Part shown: one piece after another, positions 1 through 7,787 of the stretch
How the letters are laid out: the number at the start of each line of letters is the position of its first letter
Numbering within the stretch: position 1 is the first letter of the stretch
Assembly (NCBI RefSeq): GCF_002198665.1
Contig: NZ_MWLM01000031.1
Location: 18,102 to 82,101, forward strand
DNA length: 64,000 bases
Origin: Novosphingobium sp. B 225
GTDB lineage: Bacteria; Pseudomonadota; Alphaproteobacteria; Sphingomonadales; Sphingomonadaceae
Direction: 5' to 3'
Notes under the pieces: generated by a model
Seen by the model: only the letters and a program-made list of their open reading frames with translations
Told to the model about the DNA's origin: nothing
The model's database searches: none
Made by a program: the position numbers and the translations under genes

Positions 1-2
1 GC

Positions 3-263
3 TATTTCAGCACCAAGCCGGCCGAGATCGCTCCGGCGGTCGATGCGGTGCTGGGCCAGCAGCTGGCCCGGCTGGCACAGTTGCTCGAACCCGTCCCCGC
101 GGCCGCGCCGGAAGCCGCAGCGCAGGGCCCGGAACCGGATGCGCCCGCCGCCAGCCCCGCACCCCGGACCAGACCCGCAGCCAAGCCGCCTGCCAAGGCT
201 CCGGCAAAGGCTCCGGCGAAGGCGCCAGTCCAAGGCGTTGACAGCGGCAACGAATCGCCCTAA
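3..263 (+). CDS. C-terminal end of a protein with an Ala/Pro/Lys-rich tail (possibly adenylate kinase)
   Basis: The reading frame is open from the window edge to a TAA at 261-263, so only the last 86 or so residues are visible. The first part (YFSTKPAEIAPAVDAVLGQQ) looks like the closing helices of a folded domain. After about residue 35 it becomes a low-complexity tail rich in Ala and Pro, ending in PAK repeats (KPPAKAPAKAPAKAP). In sphingomonads the gene just before rpsM is usually adk, and some of their adenylate kinases carry such basic Ala/Pro/Lys tails. That identity is inferred from position; no kinase motif is visible. The gene runs in the same direction as the ribosomal genes, 145 bp upstream of rpsM. 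Confidence 0.55.
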   Translation, partial: YFSTKPAEIAPAVDAVLGQQLARLAQLLEPVPAAAPEAAAQGPEPDAPAASPAPRTRPAAKPPAKAPAKAPAKAPVQGVDSGNESP

Positions 264-408
264 GCGCGCCCTTCACTCGACAGAGCGGGTCAGTCCGGCA
301 GGCGGCAGCCTTTGCGCGCGCCAACCGGGCCTTTTGCCGTTCTGGCCCGGGTGAAGCGTTGAGATGGGAAACCGCATTTGCTGTTTCCTGTGGAGCATGG
401 AGAACTAA

Positions 409-777
409 GTGGCTCGTATTGCCGGGGTCAATATCCCCACCAACAAGCGCGTTATCATCGCGCTCACCTACATTCACGGTATCGGGGCCCACAAGGCCAA
501 GCAGATCGCGGACAAGCTGGGTATCGATCATACCCGCCGCGTTCAGGACCTTTCCGACCAGGAAGTCCTGCACATCCGCGAAACCATCGACGCTGATCAC
601 ACCGTCGAAGGCGATCTGCGTCGCGAAACCGCAATGAACATCAAGCGCCTGATGGACCTGGCCTGCTATCGCGGCCTGCGCCATCGCAAGGGCCTGCCGG
701 TTCGCGGTCAGCGTACCCACACCAACGCCCGCACCCGCAAGGGCAAGGCCAAGCCGATCGCCGGCAAGAAGAAGTAA
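409..777 (+). CDS. rpsM: 30S ribosomal protein S13
   Basis: Encodes ribosomal protein S13 of the small-subunit head, which contacts the P-site tRNA and forms bridges to the 50S subunit. The 122-residue length is normal. The product begins [13 protein letters not shown] after the initiator and has the helix-two-turn-helix region ([10 protein letters not shown]) and a very basic tail ending GKKK. The start is GTG at 409, with GGAG at 399-402 as ribosome binding site; no upstream ATG in frame gives a better start. It is followed at 57 bp by rpsK, the standard S13-S11-alpha-L17 order, and is presumably cotranscribed with it. Confidence 0.97.
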   Translation: MARIAGVNIPTNKRVIIALTYIHGIGAHKAKQIADKLGIDHTRRVQDLSDQEVLHIRETIDADHTVEGDLRRETAMNIKRLMDLACYRGLRHRKGLPVRGQRTHTNARTRKGKAKPIAGKKK

Positions 778-834
778 GCACGGGCCTTCGGGCTTACTGC
801 TTTCCCTTCCCGATATTCGAGTAGGACGAAAAAA

Positions 835-1224
835 ATGGCACGCGAACCCCAGCGCATCAAGCGCCGCGAGCGGAAGAACATCACCAGCGGCATCGCCCAT
901 GTGAATGCCAGCTTCAACAACACCATGATCACCATCACCGATGCGCAGGGCAATGCGATCAGCTGGTCCAGCGCCGGGATGATGGGTTTCAAGGGTAGCC
1001 GCAAGTCGACCCCCTATGCCGCTCAGGTGGCAGCGGACGACGCCGGCAAGAAAGCCGCCGAACACGGCGTGCGCACCCTTGAAGTCGAAGTGAAGGGCCC
1101 TGGATCGGGCCGCGAAAGCGCGCTGCGTGCGCTTCAGGCGGTCGGCTTCACCATCACTTCGATCCGCGATGTGACTCCGATCCCGCACAACGGCGTGCGT
1201 CCTTCAAAGCGCCGCCGCGTCTGA
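835..1224 (+). CDS. rpsK: 30S ribosomal protein S11
   Basis: Encodes S11, a platform protein of the 30S subunit near the E site that helps shape the mRNA exit region. The 129 residues match the family length. Visible hallmarks are [13 protein letters not shown] near residue 22, the [14 protein letters not shown] stretch around 50, the [12 protein letters not shown] segment, and the terminal [13 protein letters not shown], which is almost invariant. The ATG at 835 follows a purine-rich leader (GTAGGACGAAAAAA). It lies between rpsM and rpoA on the same strand. The 121-bp gap to rpoA contains short GC-rich hairpins. Confidence 0.97.
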   Translation: MAREPQRIKRRERKNITSGIAHVNASFNNTMITITDAQGNAISWSSAGMMGFKGSRKSTPYAAQVAADDAGKKAAEHGVRTLEVEVKGPGSGRESALRALQAVGFTITSIRDVTPIPHNGVRPSKRRRV

Positions 1225-1345
1225 TCGATTGCACCGCGGCGGGCCACAGCCCGTCGCAGTTTCGGTACGGCCGCGGTCCCAGCTGGGGCAGCGGCCTTTC
1301 CGCCAAAACAAGGCCTTAGGGCCAAAAACGCATTAGGGGACCTCC

Positions 1346-2404
1346 ATGACTGTCAACATCAAGAACTGGCAGGAACTCAAGAAGCCCAACACCCTCGAGG
1401 TGAAGCCGGGCAACGACCCCAAGCGCCGCGCAACCTTCGTGGCCGAACCGCTCGAACGCGGCTTCGGGCTGACGCTGGGCAACGCGCTGCGCCGCGTGCT
1501 GCTCTCTTCGCTGCAGGGCGCCGCGATCACCTCGATCAAGATGGAAAACGTGCTGCACGAATTCAGCAGCCTTGCCGGGGTGCGTGAAGACGTCACCGAC
1601 ATCGTGCTGAACGTAAAGCAGATCGCGCTGCGCATGCAGGGCGAAGGCCCGAAGCGCCTGCAGCTTTCGGCCACCGGCCCGGGTGAAGTCACCGCTGGCG
1701 ACATCGCGGTGACCGGCGATATCGAGGTGATGAACAAGGACCTCGTGATCTGCCACCTCGATGAAGGTGCAACGCTGAACATGGAACTGACCGCCGACAC
1801 CGGCAAGGGCTATGTCCCCGCCGTCGGCAACCGTCCGATCGACGCGCCGATCGGGCTGATCCCGATCGATTCGCTCTATTCGCCGGTTCGCCAGGTCAGC
1901 TACAAGGTCGACAATGCCCGCATCGGGCAAGAGCTTGACTATGACAAGCTCAGCCTGTCGGTCGAAACCGATGGCACCGTCACCCCGGAAGATGCCGTGG
2001 CCTATGCCGCGCGCATCCTGCAGGATCAGCTGGCGCTGTTCGTCCACTTCGAAGATGCGATGCCGGTGGGCGGTTCGCCGATGATCGGTATGGCCGCTGC
2101 GCCTGCCGAAGAAGGCGATACCAACCAGCTCAACCGCTACCTGCTCAAGAAGGTGGACGAACTGGAACTGTCGGTGCGTTCGGCCAACTGCCTCAAGAAC
2201 GACAACATCATCTACATCGGCGACCTGGTCCAGAAGACCGAGGCCGAGATGCTCCGCACGCCGAACTTCGGCCGCAAGAGCCTCAACGAGATCAAGGAAG
2301 TCCTGAGCTCGATGGGCCTGCGCCTCGGCATGGACATCCCCGGCTGGCCGCCTGAAAACATCGAAGAAATGGCCAAGAAGCTTGAGCAGGAACTGCTGGG
2401 CTAA
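1346..2404 (+). CDS. rpoA: DNA-directed RNA polymerase subunit alpha
   Basis: Encodes the alpha subunit, whose dimer scaffolds RNA polymerase assembly and whose C-terminal domain binds UP elements and activators. At 352 residues it is typical for alphaproteobacteria. The N-terminal domain (about 1-235) has the [13 protein letters not shown] dimerisation segment around residue 48. A linker near 245-270 leads to the C-terminal helix-hairpin-helix domain (about 275-335) with [11 protein letters not shown] and [11 protein letters not shown]. The ATG at 1346 follows AGGGGACC. Downstream, 212 bp that include a hairpin repeat separate it from rplQ. Confidence 0.98.
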   Translation: MTVNIKNWQELKKPNTLEVKPGNDPKRRATFVAEPLERGFGLTLGNALRRVLLSSLQGAAITSIKMENVLHEFSSLAGVREDVTDIVLNVKQIALRMQGEGPKRLQLSATGPGEVTAGDIAVTGDIEVMNKDLVICHLDEGATLNMELTADTGKGYVPAVGNRPIDAPIGLIPIDSLYSPVRQVSYKVDNARIGQELDYDKLSLSVETDGTVTPEDAVAYAARILQDQLALFVHFEDAMPVGGSPMIGMAAAPAEEGDTNQLNRYLLKKVDELELSVRSANCLKNDNIIYIGDLVQKTEAEMLRTPNFGRKSLNEIKEVLSSMGLRLGMDIPGWPPENIEEMAKKLEQELLG

Positions 2405-2413
2405 CAGGCTAAG

Positions 2414-2533
2414 CCCTCTCTCCTTTAGGGGAGAGGGTTGGGAAAGGGGAGTGCGCTCCCCTTGCCCCTCTCAACTTCGGCCAGGCAGCAAGCTGCCAGG
2501 CCTTCGTATCTCTCCCCTAAAGGGGCGAGAGCG
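2414..2533. repeat. Intergenic GC-rich hairpin element between rpoA and rplQ
   Basis: About 120 bp framed by two self-complementary pieces: CTCTCCTTTAGGGGAGAG on the left and CTCTCCCCTAAAGGGGCGAG on the right, with further inverted pieces (AAGGGGAG/CTCCCCTT) between. The two ends are also complementary to each other. Related CTCC-CCT...AGG-GGAG hairpins lie at 13817, 38227, 49231 and 63958, so this is a family of small palindromic repeats, probably REP or MITE-like. It carries no gene. Confidence 0.7.
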
Positions 2534-2616
2534 AAACCCAGGGAACGGCCGGACCCTTAATCCGGCCAGGATCGGGCTACCTGATACGGGCCCCCTACGA
2601 ACGAAGGACAGATACC

Positions 2617-3027
2617 ATGCGTCATAAATACGGCGGTCGTAAGCTCAACCGTACCTCCAGCCACCGCAAGGCGCTGCTGCGCAACATGTCGGCTGCGCTG
2701 ATCAAGCATGAACAGATCACCACGACCCTGCCCAAGGCACGCGAACTGCGCCCCTATGTGGAAAAGCTGATCACGCTGGCCAAGCATGGCGGCCTGTCGA
2801 ACCGCCGTCTGGCCCACGCCCGGCTGCTCGACGATGCCCAGCTGGTCAAGCTGTTCAGCGTGCTGGCTGAACGCTATGCCGACCGCGCCGGTGGCTACAC
2901 CCGCGTGATCAAGGCCGGGATCCGCGCTTCGGACGCCGCGCCGATGGCCGTGATCGAACTGGTTGACCGCGATGTCTCGGCCAAGGGCCAGGATTCGGGT
3001 CCGGTGTTCACCGCCGAAGAAGAATAA
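2617..3027 (+). CDS. rplQ: 50S ribosomal protein L17
   Basis: Encodes L17 of the large subunit, located near the peptide exit tunnel. The 136 residues fit the family, whose members vary in C-terminal length. The product starts [20 protein letters not shown] and contains [20 protein letters not shown], both diagnostic. The acidic tail (FTAEEE) is a common extension. The ATG at 2617 follows GAAGGACAG. It is the last gene of the ribosomal operon, followed by a rho-independent terminator at about 3066-3109. Confidence 0.97.
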   Translation: MRHKYGGRKLNRTSSHRKALLRNMSAALIKHEQITTTLPKARELRPYVEKLITLAKHGGLSNRRLAHARLLDDAQLVKLFSVLAERYADRAGGYTRVIKAGIRASDAAPMAVIELVDRDVSAKGQDSGPVFTAEEE

Positions 3028-3065
3028 GTCGCGCCGCAACGTCGCTCGTCGACGGGCCGATTGCA

Positions 3066-3109
3066 AAGGCGGGGGCAAGCGTTAGGCTTGGTCCCGCCTT
3101 TTCATTTTT
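3066..3109 (+). terminator. Rho-independent terminator after rplQ
   Basis: AAGGCGGG pairs with CCCGCCTT, and inside it GCAAGC pairs approximately with GCTTG. A T-rich run (TTTTCATTTTT) follows. The position just after the rplQ stop and before the next gene fits the end of the ribosomal protein operon. Confidence 0.85.
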
Positions 3110-3133
3110 GGCCAATCCGTTGGGGAGAATACC

Positions 3134-5287
3134 ATGATCCGCCCGTGCCGCGCCCTGCTGGGCGGCTTGCTGTTATTGGGGGCGGGACTGGTCCAGGCAA
3201 AGGACATGCAGCCCATTACCTATCCTGAAACCCAGCGCGGGCCCGTGGTCGAAACCATCTTCGGTGAACAGCTGGCCGATCCGTACCGCTGGCTTGAAGG
3301 GGACGTCCGCACAGAACCTGCGGTGGCCGATTGGGTAAAGCGGCAGAATGCGGTGACGCAGGACTATCTGGGCAAGCTGCCCGAACGCCCATGGTTTGCC
3401 CGGCGCATTCGCCAGTTGCTGGATTACGAACGGTTCGGCCTGCCGGTAAAGGCGGGCAAGGCCTATTTCTATACCCGCAATTCGGGGTTGCAGAACCAAT
3501 CGCAGCTGTTCGTGCGCACCGGGCTGGATGGCGCACCCCGGATGCTGCTTGATCCCAACAGCTGGGCCAGGGACGGCGCGACTGCGCTGGATGATTGGGA
3601 ACCGGCGCACGATGGATCGCTGCTGGCCTATACCGTGCAGGATGGCGGATCGGACTGGCGCACGATCCGGGTGGTCGATGCGGCCAGCGGCAAAGTGCTG
3701 GCGGATGAGATCAAGTGGGCCAAATTCACCAATATCGCCTGGATCGGGTCGAGCGGCTTCCTCTATTCGCGGTTCCCCGAACCACGCGAAGGGCAGGCCT
3801 TTCAACAGCTCAATACCGGGCAGGAAGTGCGGTTTCACCGCATCGGTACGCCGCAGAGCGCGGACACGCTGGTCTATGCCACGCCTGACAGGCCCGAACT
3901 GGGCCATTTCGCGCAAGTTACTCACGATCAGCGCTGGGCGCTGATCACGACTTCGCGGGGCACCGACAACCGGTTTGAACTGCACGTTATTCCGCTGGGA
4001 CGGCACGGCAAGCCCAAGGGCTGGACCGCGCAGCCGCTGGTCACCGGGCTGGACCATGACTGGCGTCTGATCGAGGGCATGGGCAATCAGCTGTGGTTCG
4101 TCACCAACAAGGGTGCGCCCCGGCTGAAAGTGGTGGCAACCGATCTGAAGCATCCCGAACGCGGGTTTGTGGACGTGATCCGCGAGCGTGAGGAAACGCT
4201 GGAACGCGCGCAGATCGTAGGTAACCAGCTGATTCTCAATTACCTGAAAGACGCCGCATCGATGGCGGAGATGGTCTCGCTCGACGGGCGGCGGGTGCAG
4301 ACTATTGCGCTCAATGCGATCGGGGCCGCTTCTGGCTTTACCGGGCGGCCGGGGGATCCGGAGACGTTCTACAGCTTTTCCAGCTTCAACCAGCCCAGCG
4401 CCGTGTTCCGTTATGACAGCTCGACCGGCAAGACCCAGCCCTTTGCCCAGCCAAAGCTGGGCTTCGATCCGGCGGACTATGGCATCGAGCAGCGGTTCTA
4501 TACCTCGAAGGATGGCACCAGGGTGCCGATGTTCCTGGTTCGCAAGCATAGCGTGGCGGCGGCCGGTAAGGCGGTGCCGACCTTGCTCTATGGTTATGGC
4601 GGGTTTGACATTGCGCTGACCCCCAGCTTTTCGGCGGCACGGATGGCCTGGCTGGAAGCGGGCGGGGCCTTTGCGCTCGCCAATCTGCGCGGCGGGGGCG
4701 AATACGGCAAGGCGTGGCACGATGCCGGACGGCTGCACAACAAGCAGAACGTGTTCGATGATTTCATCGCCGCCGGGGAATATCTGATTGCCCAGGGTGT
4801 GACGCCGCGGGGCGGGCTGGCGATCCAGGGCGGGTCCAATGGCGGCCTGCTGGTCGGCGCGGTGGTCAACCAGCGGCCCGATCTGTTCGCTGCCGCCAGT
4901 CCGGCGGTGGGGGTGATGGACATGCTGCGGTTTGATCGGTTCACCGCCGGGCGGTACTGGGTCGATGACTATGGCCATCCGGGCAACGAGGCCGATTTCC
5001 GCGTGCTGCGCGGCTATTCGCCCTATCACAACATTGCCGGCGGGCGGGACTATCCGGCGGTGCTGGTCACTACGGCCGATACCGATGACCGGGTGGTGCC
5101 GGGGCACAGCTTCAAATATGCCGCCGCGCTGCAGGCCGCCGCGCTTGGCCCCAAGCCGCACCTGATCCGGATCGAAAGCCGCGCCGGACATGGGGCAGGC
5201 AAGCCGACTGACAAGGCCGTGGCCGAAAATGCCGACGTGCTCGGTTTCCTCGCCCACTGGACCGGACTGGCCGTGCCGGGTGAATGA
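3134..5287 (+). CDS. Secreted prolyl oligopeptidase family serine peptidase (S9A)
   Basis: A serine peptidase expected to cleave short proline-containing peptides after Pro, in the periplasm or outside the cell. The 717 residues match the S9A family. A signal peptide is visible (positively charged start, leucine-rich core, VQA-KD cleavage region near residue 22). The beta-propeller occupies roughly residues 75-430 after the N-terminal part (DPYRWLEGD). The C-terminal alpha/beta hydrolase domain has the nucleophile in GGSNGG (Ser about 568), Asp in TDDRV (about 651) and His in AGHGAG (about 686), so the triad looks complete. It lies alone after the rplQ terminator, with an ATG preceded by GGGGAGAATACC. 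Confidence 0.93.
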   Translation: MIRPCRALLGGLLLLGAGLVQAKDMQPITYPETQRGPVVETIFGEQLADPYRWLEGDVRTEPAVADWVKRQNAVTQDYLGKLPERPWFARRIRQLLDYERFGLPVKAGKAYFYTRNSGLQNQSQLFVRTGLDGAPRMLLDPNSWARDGATALDDWEPAHDGSLLAYTVQDGGSDWRTIRVVDAASGKVLADEIKWAKFTNIAWIGSSGFLYSRFPEPREGQAFQQLNTGQEVRFHRIGTPQSADTLVYATPDRPELGHFAQVTHDQRWALITTSRGTDNRFELHVIPLGRHGKPKGWTAQPLVTGLDHDWRLIEGMGNQLWFVTNKGAPRLKVVATDLKHPERGFVDVIREREETLERAQIVGNQLILNYLKDAASMAEMVSLDGRRVQTIALNAIGAASGFTGRPGDPETFYSFSSFNQPSAVFRYDSSTGKTQPFAQPKLGFDPADYGIEQRFYTSKDGTRVPMFLVRKHSVAAAGKAVPTLLYGYGGFDIALTPSFSAARMAWLEAGGAFALANLRGGGEYGKAWHDAGRLHNKQNVFDDFIAAGEYLIAQGVTPRGGLAIQGGSNGGLLVGAVVNQRPDLFAAASPAVGVMDMLRFDRFTAGRYWVDDYGHPGNEADFRVLRGYSPYHNIAGGRDYPAVLVTTADTDDRVVPGHSFKYAAALQAAALGPKPHLIRIESRAGHGAGKPTDKAVAENADVLGFLAHWTGLAVPGE

Positions 5288-5642
5288 TTTTCCTACAGGC
5301 GCCGGTCCTGATAGGGTTCCGTCCGCTCTTTGACATTGTTGGATTCGCGTGGGGTTCGCCGGGATGGGGGCGCTCAAAACATTTCGCACATATCCGCGCC
5401 GCGGATGTGTTTCCTCAACTAACTCTGGAAATATCGTTTGATTTCAGTGCGTGGTTGATTTTTGAACAGTGCCAAACTCCGCGAAAAGTGCGCAATTTGG
5501 ACACTTGTGACCCTGTTCATAAAAAGTGCCATTCAGATTAACAACGCCTGTCAGCCCAATTCAGGCTCGCGCCACACCCGATTCGCTAGACCACCTTCAA
5601 CGCCGGGCTATTCCGCTCCGGCAGAATGAAGGACGAAATGCC
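5288..5642. other. Long intergenic region with boxA-like motif and a palindrome
   Basis: This 355-bp stretch has no supportable gene; a possible N-terminal extension of the downstream ORF to 5526 lacks a ribosome site. It holds a boxA-like CGCTCTTTGACATTG at 5324-5338, an imperfect palindrome (CACATATCCGCG/CCGCGGATGTG) at 5387-5409, and an AT-richer part from 5440. A possible promoter there is TTGGAC (5497-5502), 17 bp, TAAAAA (5520-5525). The region is presumably the control region of the secreted protein gene that starts at 5643. Confidence 0.5.
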
Positions 5643-6254
5643 ATGAAGACCCTTTCAAAAGCTTTGGCCAAGGGCACTCTCGCCACAGTCGCGGCTGGCG
5701 CGATGGCGGCTTCTTCGGCAACTCCGGCCCTGGCCGACAGCTATCGCGGGCATGACCGCGACGGCATCAGCGCGGGCGAGGTGATTGCCGGGGCGCTGGT
5801 AATCGGCGGGATCGCGGCGGTGGCCGCATCGGCCAGCAACAACGACCGCAGTGACTACCGCTATGGCCGCGCCGGATACGGCGATTATGGCCGGGGTTAT
5901 GATCGCGGCTATGGCTACGGCAACTACGCGCGCAGCAACCCGCGCCAGGCGGTGCAGCAGTGCATATTTGCCGCCGAACGCAGCGCGGGCCGCTATTCCT
6001 ATGGCCGCGCCGACGTGACCGACATCCGCGACGTGCGCGAAACCCGCTATGGGTTCGAAGTGCGCGGCCGGATCGCGGTGAACTCCATGGGCCGCGGCTG
6101 GCGCCATGGTGACGGCAACTACGGCCGGGGCTGGGGCGGCGACTATCGCGGCTGGAATGCCGGGATGCGCGGCTATGACAGCGGCAGCTTCAAGTGCCGG
6201 ATCGAGCAGGGCCGGATCGTCGATATGGACTTCGACGGGGTCCGCGGCCTGTAA
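5643..6254 (+). CDS. Secreted Gly/Tyr/Arg-rich protein, first of a tandem pair
   Basis: I do not recognise a named family. The 203-residue product has a signal peptide (MKTLSKALAKGTLATVAAG, cleavage near ALA-DS at about 32). A short hydrophobic glycine/alanine segment follows (EVIAGALVIGGIAAVAASAS, about 48-67), then a Gly/Tyr/Arg-rich stretch (YGDYGRGYDRGYGYG) and a C-terminal half with two cysteines (QQCIFAAER, FKCRIEQGR) resembling a small folded domain. The start ATG at 5643 follows AAGGACGAA; the longer frame from 5526 is less likely. The next gene is a paralogue with the same layout, so the pair probably arose by duplication. Envelope location is inferred. Confidence 0.8.
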   Translation: MKTLSKALAKGTLATVAAGAMAASSATPALADSYRGHDRDGISAGEVIAGALVIGGIAAVAASASNNDRSDYRYGRAGYGDYGRGYDRGYGYGNYARSNPRQAVQQCIFAAERSAGRYSYGRADVTDIRDVRETRYGFEVRGRIAVNSMGRGWRHGDGNYGRGWGGDYRGWNAGMRGYDSGSFKCRIEQGRIVDMDFDGVRGL

Positions 6255-6278
6255 GCCAGACCGTGTGTGAGCAGCGAC

Positions 6279-6312
6279 AGGCGGTTCAGACTGGAGACAG
6301 TTTGGACCGCCT
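6279..6312 (+). other. 15-bp intergenic hairpin with GAGA tetraloop
   Basis: AGGCGGTTCAGACTG (6279-6293) pairs with CAGTTTGGACCGCCT (6298-6312) along all 15 positions when two G-U wobbles are allowed, closing a GAGA tetraloop of the stable GNRA type. The wobbles pair in the plus-strand RNA, which points to function as RNA in the transcript of the flanking genes. Only a weak T-run follows (AGTTTG), so it may be an mRNA processing or stability hairpin and not a simple terminator. Confidence 0.7.
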
Positions 6313-6387
6313 AGTTTGAGAGACAAAGCTACACCGATTCGTCCTGCGGCCTGGGTCCGCAGGCGGTGCTGCTGGAGGGTTCGTACC

Positions 6388-6921
6388 ATGACGCGCAAAC
6401 TTTCGCGCAGCGCCGCCATGTTGGCGGGCGTTGCGGCCTTTTCGATGATGGCGACCCCCGCCTTGGCCCGCGATCGCGGTTGGGGCGGCGGCTGGGGTGG
6501 CGGCTGGGGCCGGCATCATGACCGGGTCGACGCCGGCGATATTTTCGCTGGCATCCTGATCATCGGCGGCATCGCCGCAATTGCCAGCGCTGCCAGCAAC
6601 GGCAGCAAGAGCAAGCGCAACCAGCCGGAATACCGCGAACCGCTGCCTCCGCCGCCGCCCGCTCCGCGCCAGGACACGCGCGACTATGGCGATGACAATC
6701 GCCCGCAATGGAACGAAGGCAACGGCATCAATACTGCGATCGGGCGGTGCATCGATGAAGTGTCACGCGGCAAGTCCGGCGTCGATGCGGTCGACAGCGT
6801 CAATCGCGAAGGGCAGGGCTGGCGGGTTCAGGGCAAGGCCGCTGGTGGCGGGGCCTTTACCTGCACGATCGACGGCGATGGCCGGATCCGGCAAGTCAGC
6901 ATCGACGGCCGCGCGATCTGA
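6388..6921 (+). CDS. Secreted Gly/Trp- and Pro-rich protein, second of a tandem pair
   Basis: A 177-residue paralogue of the preceding gene. The signal peptide ends near ALA-RD (about residue 27). A Gly/Trp stretch (GWGGGWGGGWG) follows, then the shared segment DAGDIFAGILIIGGIAAIAS (about 49-68), a proline run (PLPPPPPAP) and a C-terminal domain with two cysteines (GRCIDEVSR, FTCTIDGDG) ending in a VSIDGRAI strand. The ATG at 6388 has a strong GGAGGG eight bases upstream, which decides the start. No enzyme motif is visible. The conserved C-terminal pattern (GWRVQG, CTIDGDGRI) is aligned in both copies, so the fold is probably retained while the middle is free to vary. Confidence 0.8.
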   Translation: MTRKLSRSAAMLAGVAAFSMMATPALARDRGWGGGWGGGWGRHHDRVDAGDIFAGILIIGGIAAIASAASNGSKSKRNQPEYREPLPPPPPAPRQDTRDYGDDNRPQWNEGNGINTAIGRCIDEVSRGKSGVDAVDSVNREGQGWRVQGKAAGGGAFTCTIDGDGRIRQVSIDGRAI

Positions 6922-6943
6922 CCGGCCCGCATGAATGAATGAA

Positions 6944-6982
6944 CCGGGCCGCGCGGCGAAATGCTGCGCGGCCCGGCTTGTT
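6944..6982. terminator. Bidirectional terminator-like hairpin between convergent genes
   Basis: CCGGGCCGCGCGGC (6944-6957) pairs with GCTGCGCGGCCCGG (6963-6976), a 14-bp stem with one wobble. CTTGTTTC follows on the plus strand. It sits between the rightward gene ending at 6921 and the leftward gene ending at 6990, so it can serve both. Confidence 0.75.
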
Positions 6983-6989
6983 TCAGCGA

Positions 6990-7787
6990 TCAATGCAGGC
7001 GGGTTTTCGGGAACATCCAGCGGTTGGTCAGGCCTGGTTTGAACGGCTGCCATTCGCCTTCAGGCTGTTTCAGGCGGTCAGCCAGCACCACCATCACACT
7101 GGGGTTGACCCCCAGCCCGCAGTGGCTGGCGTGAACCTCCACATTCTCGCACTGCGCATGATCGGCCTGCTGCACCGAACCGCGCCAGTGGACCACACCA
7201 TCGGTTTTGGTCAGCACCGAAGTGGTCGGCACTGGCGGAGCCTGATGCAGCCCGGTGAAGTGGCCTTTTTTGGTGACTTCGGGCTCTTTGCCGTTGAGCC
7301 ATTCGAACAGCTTGCTGGCATTGGTGTGGCGGCGATCATCATGAATCGGGCTGCCGAGCGAGATCACTTGCCGCACCGCTTCGGGGTGTAGCTTGGCCAG
7401 TTCACGGGCGAACACCCCGCCAAGTGACCACCCGACAATCGAAACCTTGCGGCCCGTTTTGGCGTGGATGTCCAGCAGCAGGCGCTCCATCTCATGCACC
7501 CGCGCCAGATCAACCCGCACGTTGCGGCCCAGCTTCCAGCCATAGGCGTCATAGCCCAGGTCTTTCAGCAAGCGGCGCATCGGCGCGGTCGAGCTGTCGC
7601 TGGCCATGAAGCCAGGCAGGACCAGCACCGGATGGCCATCGCCCTTGGGCAGCATGCCAAGCAAGTGGCGAGTGGCGTAGAACGAGGCGAGCTCGAACAC
7701 GGCGCGGCCCTCGGCCAGGGCAAGCAACTTGTGCGGCGGGCGCGCCTCGATCTCCAGGGCCTTGCGGGCGGCGGTTGTGGCGGTCAT
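6990..7787 (-). CDS. Alpha/beta hydrolase (lipase/esterase-like)
   Basis: A 265-residue alpha/beta hydrolase with the strand-plus-oxyanion segment VLVLPGFMASD near residue 54 and the nucleophile elbow GWSLGG at 119-124 (Ser121). Later parts (DGVVHWRGS, ASHCGLG) may supply the acid and the histidine. This pattern, without a signal peptide, resembles cytoplasmic triacylglycerol lipase or PGAP1-like proteins. Its start overlaps the stop of the wax ester synthase/DGAT gene by four bases (ATGA), so the two are translationally coupled. That suggests hydrolysis of the same storage lipids, but the substrate is inferred. Confidence 0.85.
   Translation of the reverse strand: MTATTAARKALEIEARPPHKLLALAEGRAVFELASFYATRHLLGMLPKGDGHPVLVLPGFMASDSSTAPMRRLLKDLGYDAYGWKLGRNVRVDLARVHEMERLLLDIHAKTGRKVSIVGWSLGGVFARELAKLHPEAVRQVISLGSPIHDDRRHTNASKLFEWLNGKEPEVTKKGHFTGLHQAPPVPTTSVLTKTDGVVHWRGSVQQADHAQCENVEVHASHCGLGVNPSVMVVLADRLKQPEGEWQPFKPGLTNRWMFPKTRLH

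Noticed and set aside
3173..5389. 738-residue open frame on the minus strand
   Set aside because: Antisense to the prolyl oligopeptidase gene, whose catalytic motifs are clear.
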